A stretch of DNA of 6,379 nucleotides from Nitrososphaerales archaeon TH1920 (lineage in GTDB: Archaea; Thermoproteota; Nitrososphaeria; Nitrososphaerales; Nitrososphaeraceae): assembly GCA_014523495.1 (NCBI GenBank), contig JAATVM010000242.1, forward strand, positions 1 to 6,379. Direction: 5' to 3'. The notes under the pieces were generated by a model. That model did not search any database and was not told the DNA's origin. It saw nothing but the letters and a program-made list of their open reading frames with translations. Of this stretch, positions 1 through 5,125 are shown piece after piece. Position 1 is the first letter of the stretch; every line of letters starts with the position of its first letter. The position numbers and the translations under genes were made by a program.

Positions 1-34
1 AAACACTTTTTAATTTGTACTCTAAAATAGATAT

Positions 35-160
35 GTGGTAGAAAGATTCAAAAAAACCAAAGAAAACTGTTTCAACGGTTCGAAAAAACTAAAGTACGTT
101 GCTGTTGTTGGAGCAAATGCTGTAGCAATGACTGTATTTTATTCTATGCTGCTATTGTAA
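35..160 (+). CDS. possible small single-helix membrane protein
   Basis: This is a 41-residue open frame from GTG at 35 to TAA at 158-160, and I recognise no family. The first half is basic and polar (V-E-R-F-K-K-T-K, then G-S-K-K-L-K). The last 21 residues or so are a continuous hydrophobic stretch (Y-V-A-V-V-G ... M-L-L-L), which would give one membrane helix at the very C-terminus, with the basic part in the cytoplasm. An in-frame TAA at 23-25 rules out a longer protein, and GTG at 35 is the only early start. An AT-rich stretch around 7-16 could be a TATA box, and a T6 tract follows the stop by 10 nt. The basic-then-hydrophobic layout looks like a real small protein, but the frame is short and could be chance. 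Confidence 0.3.
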   Translation: MVERFKKTKENCFNGSKKLKYVAVVGANAVAMTVFYSMLLL

Positions 161-170
161 GTTCTCAATA

Positions 171-176
171 TTTTTT
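171..176 (+). terminator. T6 tract after the small ORF
   Basis: A run of six T lies 10 nt after the stop at 158-160, inside an AT-rich stretch (about 169-182). Archaeal RNA polymerase can terminate on T-runs without a hairpin, so this may end the transcript of the small ORF. The same stretch could instead be a TATA box for a transcript starting near 200. Confidence 0.22.
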
Positions 177-288
177 AAATTCCTAGTTGTATGCCCTTTG
201 TTACTTACTACCTAAAATAGTAAAAATTATTGTATATTTATTGCTATATCTTGGAAACATTATTAATATATATCTCCGTTACATTAAT

Positions 289-477
289 GTGACAAGCCAT
301 AATAAGCTCAGGCGACGTCATACTCAGGATGATGAAGGCAACGCCAAGAAAAACCAAAATGGAACATCCAGTATGAATTCGCTCGATGAGGAATCTGACT
401 TATTAAGAAAAAAGTTGGAAGAAGAGAAGGCACGAAAAAGAACACGGGGACCATATAGAAAAAGTCATTTGAATTAG
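289..477 (+). CDS. small charged protein with basic RGPYRK tail
   Basis: This frame encodes 62 residues if read from GTG at 289. It has a basic N-terminus (K-L-R-R-R-H), a polar linker, a charged probable helix at about residues 31-51 (S-L-D-E-E-S-D ... E-E-E-K-A-R-K-R), and a C-terminal R-T-R-G-P-Y-R-K. That tail resembles the basic core of AT-hook DNA-binding motifs, although canonical hooks have R-G-R-P. Nucleic-acid binding is therefore only a guess. I have an unverified impression that similar tails occur in small thaumarchaeal proteins. The frame is open back to TTG at 187, which would add 34 hydrophobic residues rich in I, L, Y and N (96 in all). I prefer 289 because TATA-like sequences at 231-239 and 263-273 lie upstream of it and the added part looks like translated AT-rich spacer, but a membrane-anchored 96-residue form is possible. 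ATG at 373 is a third option. Confidence 0.45.
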   Translation: MTSHNKLRRRHTQDDEGNAKKNQNGTSSMNSLDEESDLLRKKLEEEKARKRTRGPYRKSHLN

Positions 478-521
478 TACGTAATTTAATAGATTAGGAT
501 TTATACATTATTTTATTTTGG

Positions 522-550
522 TGGTAAATTGTATAAAAATAGATTTACCA
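522..550. repeat. 8-bp perfect inverted repeat between convergent genes
   Basis: The arms TGGTAAAT (522-529) and ATTTACCA (543-550) are perfectly complementary and are separated by 13 nt. The hairpin lies between the convergent genes ending at 477 (+) and 611 (-), where a terminator is expected. A T-rich stretch on the + strand (about 501-519) comes just before it. No T-run follows the stem on either strand, so it is not a classic bacterial-type terminator. It may mark a transcript end or be a protein-binding dyad. Confidence 0.4.
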
Positions 551-551
551 T

Positions 552-584
552 TAGTATTAATACTAGATCAATTAATGTATTAAT
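552..584. repeat. 14-bp perfect palindrome plus ATTAAT pair
   Basis: TAGTATTAATACTA at 552-565 is a perfect 14-bp palindrome. Six bases later comes ATTAAT-GT-ATTAAT (571-584), two copies of a self-complementary hexamer. Both lie downstream of the 522-550 hairpin in the convergent gap. AT-rich palindromes arise easily by chance in such spacers, so their function is open. Confidence 0.35.
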
Positions 585-610
585 AAATCAGTAACGTACA
601 TCATATCATG

Positions 611-1030
611 TCAAAATACCTTGTTATTCTTTATTGACTTTGCGAATGAAAGCAGGTATCCATCTGGGTCACGTATGTGGAAATACCTCTCGCCCCATGA
701 AGCATCTGATGGTTCATTTTCAAAAAATATTAGTTGTGAAATGACTTGATTGTTCTTAAAATAAGAATATAATTTGTCAACATCCTCTGTATGAAAAATT
801 ATTTTTCCAAAATCTTTTGTTTCACGCTCTGGGCTAATTGTGGATGTCTTAAACAATTCCAGGTTTAAATAGCCAGATGTATTATCGCAAATTTCGTATG
901 AAGTAAAGGGATCAGGAGGAAATCCACCATAGACCAGCTTAAAACCTGGTATTTTGGAATAAAAATTACAAGATCTTTCCATATCTTTGATCAATAACGT
1001 TACTGCAGAGATTTTATATACTTTCATCAT
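611..1030 (-). CDS. VOC (glyoxalase/bleomycin-resistance fold) protein
   Basis: This encodes a 139-residue protein of the vicinal oxygen chelate superfamily, with the usual single-chain length and two beta-alpha-beta-beta-beta modules. Module one contains D-M-E-R-S-C-N-F-Y-S-K-I-P-G-F-K-L-V (residues 16-33). Module two starts at G-K-I-I-F-H-T-E-D-V-D (75-85) and ends in the family signature W-G-E-R-Y-F-H-I-R-D-P-D-G (112-124). By eye against glyoxalase I, the four metal-ligand positions are A9, E58, K76 and S128, where His, Glu, His and Glu are usual. Only one ligand is kept, so it is probably not a metal-dependent glyoxalase; a ligand-binding or bleomycin-resistance-like role fits better, and the substrate is unknown. 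It starts at a double ATG (1030 and 1027) with no Shine-Dalgarno. A weak TATA-like stretch lies at about 1060-1070, giving a short leader at most. It is monocistronic and ends convergently with the frame at 289-477. Confidence 0.9.
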   Translation of the reverse strand: MMKVYKISAVTLLIKDMERSCNFYSKIPGFKLVYGGFPPDPFTSYEICDNTSGYLNLELFKTSTISPERETKDFGKIIFHTEDVDKLYSYFKNNQVISQLIFFENEPSDASWGERYFHIRDPDGYLLSFAKSIKNNKVF

Positions 1031-1118
1031 CTTGATAGGTCATTCTAAACATCAATTTGTCATTATTAAGAATTTCTTTTCATGGTAACAAAAAAGATTT
1101 ATTAATGCAAAAGTTGCT

Positions 1119-1235
1119 ATGCAAGGAAAGATTTGCTGTTGCAAGATTATCCTTAACAATGGCGTGCGCATGAATTCTGTTAATGATATTCCGCCATTTA
1201 CAGATATTCCGTTGTTAGAAAGATTTGTCTTTTAG
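1119..1235 (+). CDS. doubtful 38-codon ORF in the 1031-1244 gap
   Basis: This is an ATG-to-TAG frame of 38 residues, opening with a cysteine cluster (K-I-C-C-C-K) and ending D-I-P-P-F-T-D-I-P-L-L-E-R-F-V-F. I recognise no family. A TATA-like tttatta at 1097-1103 lies about 20 nt upstream, and there is no Shine-Dalgarno. The frame converges on the ATPase gene, whose stop lies 10 nt beyond. It is the only open frame of note in this 214-bp gap and could be chance or a gene remnant. Confidence 0.15.
   Translation: MQGKICCCKIILNNGVRMNSVNDIPPFTDIPLLERFVF
1185..1211. repeat. 9-bp direct repeat with 18-bp period
   Basis: GATATTCCG occurs exactly at 1185-1193 and again at 1203-1211. It produces the D-I-P ... 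D-I-P repetition in the doubtful ORF at 1119-1235. It lies just past the 3' end of the ATPase gene. It could be a tandem protein-binding site or a small duplication. Confidence 0.3.
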
Positions 1236-1244
1236 GAGTCCACA

Positions 1245-2393
1245 TCAATCTGCTGATGGCCTTATTGAAGAATTGATTCTCTCTCCGGAATTCGTAAACA
1301 AGTATATTTTGTTATATTTTATACCCATTACGGCTTCTTTTCCAATAATTAGATTGTCTATTCTGGAGGCTACATTGGATATTTTTAGCGAGTTTTGACC
1401 TACTTTTACTTCTGCTATTGAGTCATCACCAAGCGATTCGATAAATGTTACCTCACCCTTTACCTTGAAACCTTCCAATTCTTCATCCTTTCTCAACACT
1501 GTGATATCTTTCGGTCTTATACCCAGGATAATGGTTTCGTCCATAGTATAGGATATAATTGTTGAGAGCACGTCGGGGACTTTTATCATGAATTTATTGT
1601 CATGTTCGTAAGCATTGCCAGTTACTAGTTTGAGAAACATAGATTTATCTCTAACTATCTTGAATTCCAAGAAATTCATAGGAGGAATGCCTATAAATCC
1701 AGCAACAAATTGATTGGCAGGCTCATTGTATACTTTTTGTGGAGTATCAAGCTGAAGTAGTTTTCCTGCATCCATAATCCCAATATTGTCGGCCATGCTC
1801 ATTGCTTCAATCTGGTCATGTGTGATGTATAGCGTAGTGATCCCTACTTTTTTCTGTAATTTCTTTATCTCAACCCTCATATCTGTACGTAATTTGGCAT
1901 CAAGGTTGCTTAGAGGTTCATCCATCAAAAAGATTTTTGGTTCCCGGACGAGGGCTCTGCCTAGTGCCACTCTCTGCATTTGACCTCCGCTAATTTCCTT
2001 AGGCTTCCTATTGAGTAGATTACTTATATTAAGAAGATTTGCAATGTTTTGGACTCTTTCTTTTATCTGATTTCTTTCAGTCTTTCTCATCTTTAATGGA
2101 AAAGCAATATTTTCATAGACGTTCATATGGGGATAAAGAGAATAATTTTGAAATACCATGGCTACATCACGATCTTTTGGTGGAAGTTTATTCACTAATT
2201 CATCTCCGATATAGATCTCTCCACTAGTGATGCCGGTGAGACCAGCAATACATCTTAATACCGTAGTCTTTCCACACCCAGAAGGACCAAGGAGTACCAT
2301 AAACTGACCTGAGCGTATATCCAAGGAAAAATTTTCTAATGCAGTTAAATTTCCATATCTCTTAGTTAGATTTCTTATGCTGAGTGTTGTCAA
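1245..2393 (-). CDS. CUT1-type sugar ABC importer ATPase (MalK/UgpC family)
   Basis: This is the nucleotide-binding subunit of a carbohydrate importer, working as a cytoplasmic dimer that hydrolyses ATP to drive the two permeases encoded at 4129-5946. All ATPase motifs are present in order: Walker A G-P-S-G-C-G-K-T-T (residues 36-44), Q-loop Q82, signature I-S-G-G-Q (134-138, Ile for the more usual Leu), Walker B I-F-L-M-D-E-P (154-160), D-loop S-N-L-D (162-165) and switch H192. Residues from about 235 onward form the C-terminal OB-fold (TOBE/MOP) regulatory domain typical of MalK/UgpC, with G-I-R-P-K-D-I (291-297) and E-S-L-G-D-D (319-324). At 382 residues it is close to full family length. 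The start is TTG at 2393: the alignment begins here, an in-frame TAG lies 5 codons upstream, and the next Met is M32, inside the core. It is transcribed divergently from the binding-protein gene. The substrate cannot be deduced. Confidence 0.97.
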   Translation of the reverse strand: MTTLSIRNLTKRYGNLTALENFSLDIRSGQFMVLLGPSGCGKTTVLRCIAGLTGITSGEIYIGDELVNKLPPKDRDVAMVFQNYSLYPHMNVYENIAFPLKMRKTERNQIKERVQNIANLLNISNLLNRKPKEISGGQMQRVALGRALVREPKIFLMDEPLSNLDAKLRTDMRVEIKKLQKKVGITTLYITHDQIEAMSMADNIGIMDAGKLLQLDTPQKVYNEPANQFVAGFIGIPPMNFLEFKIVRDKSMFLKLVTGNAYEHDNKFMIKVPDVLSTIISYTMDETIILGIRPKDITVLRKDEELEGFKVKGEVTFIESLGDDSIAEVKVGQNSLKISNVASRIDNLIIGKEAVMGIKYNKIYLFTNSGERINSSIRPSAD

Positions 2394-2430
2394 AATAATC
2401 CGCTTCTACTTGAGTTGTTTTCATTTTCAT
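2362..2430 (-). other. possible 22-codon upstream ORF overlapping the ATPase start
   Basis: On the minus strand, ATG at 2430 opens a 22-codon frame (M-K-M-K-T-T-Q-V-E-A-D-Y-F-D ...) that runs past the TTG start of the ATPase (2393) in another frame and stops at 2362-2364. A TATA-like TTAAAG at 2456-2461 is about 26 nt upstream of this ATG, the spacing expected for a leaderless start. If transcription starts here, ribosomes reading this frame would compete with or feed the weak TTG start. It may be chance. Confidence 0.15.
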
Positions 2431-2449
2431 ATCATATTAATTTTAATTT

Positions 2450-2467
2450 CTCATACTTTAACTCATA
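2450..2467 (-). promoter_or_regulatory. TATA-like box flanked by hexamer repeats, ATPase gene
   Basis: On the minus strand this reads TATGAG-TTAAAG-TATGAG, an exact hexamer direct repeat with 12-bp period around a TATA-like core. The core is about 26 nt upstream of ATG 2430, so it could set a transcription start near 2430 and leave about 37 nt of leader before the TTG at 2393. A second AT-rich candidate box lies at about 2434-2446. The assignment rests on spacing alone. Confidence 0.3.
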
Positions 2468-2470
2468 ACT

Positions 2471-2493
2471 GATATTGGTTTGGTTGCAATATC
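2471..2493. promoter_or_regulatory. operator-like dyad with perfect 7-bp arms
   Basis: GATATTG (2471-2477) and CAATATC (2487-2493) are perfect inverted arms around a 9-nt spacer rich in G and T. Centre-to-centre arm spacing is 16 bp. It lies in the divergent control region, 78-100 bp upstream of the ATPase start and just behind its candidate TATA box, where an activator or repressor dimer could act. No regulator gene is in the window. Confidence 0.42.
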
Positions 2494-2529
2494 CTGAAAT
2501 GAAATATGAATCACCGAAAAACAATCGAT

Positions 2530-2546
2530 CATGCTGTGACTGCATG
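2530..2546. repeat. CATGC-N7-GCATG inverted repeat
   Basis: Perfect 5-bp arms at 2530-2534 and 2542-2546 lie near the exact middle of the 2394-2677 divergent spacer. Arms this short can arise by chance; it is listed because it is one of several dyads in this control region. Confidence 0.25.
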
Positions 2547-2584
2547 TATTCATAGTAAGAATTCTTCAAGCTTTTTGAAATACT

Positions 2585-2612
2585 ATCCTAACAGTGAAGT
2601 TAGATATAGGAT
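2585..2612. repeat. nested inverted repeats in the divergent spacer
   Basis: Two nested pairs share almost the same centre: ATCCTA (2585-2590) with TAGGAT (2607-2612), and CTAAC (2588-2592) with GTTAG (2599-2603). They could be alternative foldings or a composite operator. A looser pair, TTCAA (2565-2569) and TTGAA (2575-2579), lies just upstream. Confidence 0.25.
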
Positions 2613-2643
2613 TCAACACCACATCTAGTCTCACAAATTGGCC

Positions 2644-2659
2644 AATGCTTAAAAGCATT
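2644..2659 (+). promoter_or_regulatory. TATA-like box embedded in a perfect 7-bp dyad
   Basis: AATGCTT (2644-2650) and AAGCATT (2653-2659) are perfect inverted arms around AA. The middle, CTTAAAA, is TATA-like and centred about 26 nt before ATG 2678, the archaeal TATA-to-start distance for a leaderless mRNA. No Shine-Dalgarno precedes 2678, in agreement. A regulator bound here would directly block TBP/TFB, so this is a good candidate repressor site for the binding-protein and permease operon. Confidence 0.45.
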
Positions 2660-2677
2660 ACATTCCAAATATGAGCG

Positions 2678-4081
2678 ATGAGCAAATCTAATTCTCTCGG
2701 AGACTATCCTCCTGTTATAAAGAAGGAGTCTTCCACAAATACGATTCATGAATACATCTACAAGAATTTTAAACTCATCTTAGTAATTGCTTTAGTATCT
2801 CTTGTTTTGATTGCGCCGAGCTTGACTCCATTTACAATGGTGCAAGCGCAACAACCTAAACAAGTTACACTAACAGCTATAGTGGCAGAGCCAAAGGAAA
2901 GATGGGATACTTTGTTTGCTGATGCGCTATCAAAGCTACGTGAAAAACATCCAGACATGACGATAGATATTGACTATCGCGTGTTACCATACGCAGATAC
3001 TAGAAAACAGATTCTGACTGCCATGGCCGGAAGGACCCCAATTGATCTTATTTCAGTTGATCAGATATGGCTTGGTGAATTTGCTGAAGGAGGATTTCTA
3101 TCAGATCTATCAAATTTGACACAGTCGTGGAACAGATCCTCTGAATGGTTCAAAACTAATTGGGATGGAGGTATCTACAATGGTAAAGTAAATGGAATTT
3201 GGGCATGGACTGACGTAAGGGGTATGTGGTATTGGAAGGATCTATTGAACCAAAGTGGTGTGAGCCCTGACTCTCTGAAAACATGGAATGGCTACATTGA
3301 AGCTGCTAAGAAGATAGAAAATTCGACTAAAGATAAGGGAGTTCAAGCAATGCACCTTGTCGGCGCTAGCCACTCCCCGGATATGTGGTATCCCTATCTA
3401 TGGATGCTTGGCGGTGAAATAGTCAAGCAAAAAAGCGGACATACAGAGAAGGGAACCTACTGGTTTCCTACTTACAACAGTACACAGGGCGTACAAGCTC
3501 TCGAGTTTTTGAGGGATCAAGTAAAGGCAGGTATAAAACCTCAGATAAATCACTTCTGGGGTAAGGAGTTTGCAGAAAAAAAATTTGCAGTGATGTTGGA
3601 AGGCTCTTGGTTACTAGGACATTTTCCCGGCAATGAATCGAAGAATTTTGATAAGAAAGTTGGTATGATTCCCATGTTTCCAGTCCCCAAGGAAGGTGAC
3701 ACTAGTGCCACAATGATGGGCGGATGGATGCTCAGTATTCCTGAAACTTCTTCAAATAAAGCTCTTTCTTGGGAATTGCTCACAATAATGGTACAACCAG
3801 ATGTACTTGCACCCATGCTAGCGAAATACGCATACCTTCCTACTCAAAAACCAATAGCCGAAGGGACATATTCGACTCAGCTTAATTCTACAATACCATA
3901 TTATAAAGAGCTCATATCCATGCTAGCTATTGGGCATAGTAGACCGAGCATTGCAGAATACCCACAGATAGCCGACAACATCAGACAGGCCATTGATGAA
4001 GTTTATCTCGGTGCGAAGGAACCAAAACAAGCACTAGACGATGCTGCTAAAAAATCTGCAGAAGTACTTGGTTGGTCTTAG
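2678..4081 (+). CDS. CUT1-type ABC importer extracellular solute-binding protein
   Basis: This is the extracellular receptor of the importer, a 467-residue protein of the SBP_bac_1/MalE-UgpB type. Residues 1-30 are polar, 31-49 form a hydrophobic helix, and V-Q-A-Q (55-58) offers a signal-peptidase-like site after A57. There is no lipobox Cys, so it is either released or held by an uncleaved signal anchor. Family features follow: P-I-D-L-I-S-V-D ... G-G-F-L-S-D-L (121-144), an aromatic-rich stretch with many Trp (151-187), and A-V-M-L-E-G-S-W (304-311). Tryptophans of this kind usually stack on sugar rings. Seven N-X-S/T sequons (N146, N152, N191, N215, N267, N319, N403) all lie in the exported part, compatible with archaeal N-glycosylation. 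ATG 2678 is the only realistic start. ATG 2671 opens a 6-codon frame only. The two permease genes follow on the same strand. The substrate may be a sugar, a polyol or a sugar phosphate. Confidence 0.95.
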   Translation: MSKSNSLGDYPPVIKKESSTNTIHEYIYKNFKLILVIALVSLVLIAPSLTPFTMVQAQQPKQVTLTAIVAEPKERWDTLFADALSKLREKHPDMTIDIDYRVLPYADTRKQILTAMAGRTPIDLISVDQIWLGEFAEGGFLSDLSNLTQSWNRSSEWFKTNWDGGIYNGKVNGIWAWTDVRGMWYWKDLLNQSGVSPDSLKTWNGYIEAAKKIENSTKDKGVQAMHLVGASHSPDMWYPYLWMLGGEIVKQKSGHTEKGTYWFPTYNSTQGVQALEFLRDQVKAGIKPQINHFWGKEFAEKKFAVMLEGSWLLGHFPGNESKNFDKKVGMIPMFPVPKEGDTSATMMGGWMLSIPETSSNKALSWELLTIMVQPDVLAPMLAKYAYLPTQKPIAEGTYSTQLNSTIPYYKELISMLAIGHSRPSIAEYPQIADNIRQAIDEVYLGAKEPKQALDDAAKKSAEVLGWS

Positions 4082-4103
4082 CTGCCATCTTCAAGTACAA
4101 GAC

Positions 4104-4120
4104 CTTTTTATTTTAACTTC
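4104..4120 (+). terminator. T-rich tract between binding-protein and permease genes
   Basis: The 47-bp gap after the binding-protein stop contains CC-TTTTT-A-TTTT-AAC. T-tracts act as partial archaeal terminators, which would favour binding protein over permease, a common need in ABC importers. The same stretch is also TATA-like and lies about 19 nt before ATG 4129, so it might instead be a weak internal promoter. Confidence 0.28.
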
Positions 4121-4128
4121 TTAATCGA

Positions 4129-5037
4129 ATGGTACTCATGCTAGAAGCAAGAGCTGGGAGCTTGCAGCCATATTTACTTCTAGTACCAGCCCTTTCGATA
4201 CTAGTTGGGTTTCTTCTGTTTCCACTTATATGGAACATATACATATCGATGCATAATGTATCTCTAACTACAATTCTGGGGGAATGGAAGTATGTCGGAT
4301 TCAAGAATTTTTCAAACCTTTTACATGATCCTGATTTTCATAAGTCGCTTCAGGTAAGCCTATTATTTGTAGGAGGGTCAGTGGCTCTACAATTTTTTGT
4401 TGGAATGGTCCTTGCAGTAGTATTGAATCAACAAATATGGGGGTCCAATCTCTTTCTTGCATTGATCATAATACCATGGACAGTTTCTGCAGTCATAACT
4501 GGTTTTTCGTTTAAGTTCATTTTTAGTGACAGTTTTGGAGTTTTAAATTACGGTCTTGAACAGATGGGATTAAATCCTGTTGCTTGGTTGTCAGATCCAG
4601 AGGTGGTAGTATGGACATTGGTTATCGCAAACATGTGGCATGGGACCCCATTTACCGTGATATTTATAACAGCAGGACTCTTTTCGATAAGTCCAGTAGT
4701 TTATGAAGCAGCACGCATAGATGGAGCAACACAAATTAAAAGTTTTTTCTACATAACACTACCCTTACTGAGACCGTTTATCATCATAAATCTTATACTT
4801 ATAACTATGTGGTCCGTAAATTTCTTTGATCTAATTCTTGTCATGACAAACGGAGGGCCACTATTCGCAAGCACTACTTCATCCCTATATATGTACAGAC
4901 AAGCTTTCGAGTTTGGACTATTGTCAAAGGGCGCTGCCGCAGGATTTCTCTTGATTGGTTTGAACTTGGTTCTAGCATATTCTTATATCAGACTCTTCGG
5001 GAGGCGAGAGAGGACAGTTGAAATTAGACAAAAGTAA
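4129..5037 (+). CDS. CUT1-type ABC importer permease (MalF/UgpA-like)
   Basis: This is the first integral-membrane subunit, 302 residues, which forms the solute channel as a heterodimer with the product of 5122-5946. About six membrane helices can be seen, near residues 15-37, 73-99, 108-131, 158-186, 208-238 and 267-290. The cytoplasmic EAA loop that docks on the ATPase is at 193-216 (E-A-A-R-I-D-G-A, then L-P-L-L-R-P). N-G-G-P (241-244) after helix five is also typical of MalF/UgpA permeases. The large extra periplasmic domain of enterobacterial MalF is absent, as in UgpA-type and most archaeal members. ATG 4129 is the first in-frame start after a TAA at 4114-4116; ATG 4138 would remove only three residues. 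The last 20 nt overlap the short frame starting at TTG 5018. Confidence 0.96.
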   Translation: MVLMLEARAGSLQPYLLLVPALSILVGFLLFPLIWNIYISMHNVSLTTILGEWKYVGFKNFSNLLHDPDFHKSLQVSLLFVGGSVALQFFVGMVLAVVLNQQIWGSNLFLALIIIPWTVSAVITGFSFKFIFSDSFGVLNYGLEQMGLNPVAWLSDPEVVVWTLVIANMWHGTPFTVIFITAGLFSISPVVYEAARIDGATQIKSFFYITLPLLRPFIIINLILITMWSVNFFDLILVMTNGGPLFASTTSSLYMYRQAFEFGLLSKGAAAGFLLIGLNLVLAYSYIRLFGRRERTVEIRQK

Positions 5038-5125
5038 GAAACCTAGAATACTAAATCTGAATCCAAATTGGCGACGAGTGCTTGAACTCCGCTATCACTC
5101 ACCAATACACAGGGTGATAAAATGA
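5018..5125 (+). CDS. 35-codon ORF bridging the two permease genes (leader or frameshifted N-tail)
   Basis: This frame starts at TTG 5018 inside the end of the upstream permease gene, after purine-rich GGGAGG at 4999-5004. It ends at TGA 5123-5125, overlapping the ATG of the downstream permease (5122-5124) as ATGA. The 35 residues are basic and non-hydrophobic (N-L-N-P-N-W-R-R-V-L-E-L-R-Y-H-S-P-I-H-R-V-I-K) and look like a permease cytoplasmic N-tail. The downstream product begins only about six residues before its first membrane helix. One extra A in the AAAA run at 5119-5122, or a -1 slip on the AAA codon there, would fuse both frames into about 309 residues. Options are a coupling leader ORF, programmed recoding, a recent 1-nt mutation, or a sequencing error. 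An upstream start at 5018 is itself uncertain; GTG 5078 is an alternative. Confidence 0.35.
   Translation: MKLDKSKKPRILNLNPNWRRVLELRYHSPIHRVIK
5113..5118 (+). promoter_or_regulatory. Shine-Dalgarno-like GGTGAT before second permease
   Basis: GGTGAT matches the ATCACC of the usual 16S rRNA 3' end perfectly and lies only 3 nt before ATG 5122. The spacing is shorter than ideal. It is the clearest Shine-Dalgarno match found at any start in the window and would suit internal initiation or reinitiation in the operon. Confidence 0.33.

Noticed and set aside
1786..1983. 65-codon frame on + strand
   Set aside because: Antisense shadow of the ATPase gene through its signature and Walker B region; the minus-strand protein is unmistakable.
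2039..2227. 62-codon frame on + strand
   Set aside because: Antisense shadow of the ATPase gene; no family features.
2394..2677. Riboswitch, CRISPR repeat or tRNA in the divergent spacer
   Set aside because: The inverted repeats are short and unrelated to each other; no spaced repeat units, no cloverleaf and no known aptamer core can be seen.
2758..2958. 66-codon frame on - strand
   Set aside because: Antisense to the signal region of the binding protein; composition is that of a reversed coding frame.
3550..3816. 88-codon frame on - strand
   Set aside because: Antisense shadow inside the well-supported binding-protein gene.
4113..4304. 63-codon frame on - strand
   Set aside because: Antisense to the first permease start; no recognisable features.
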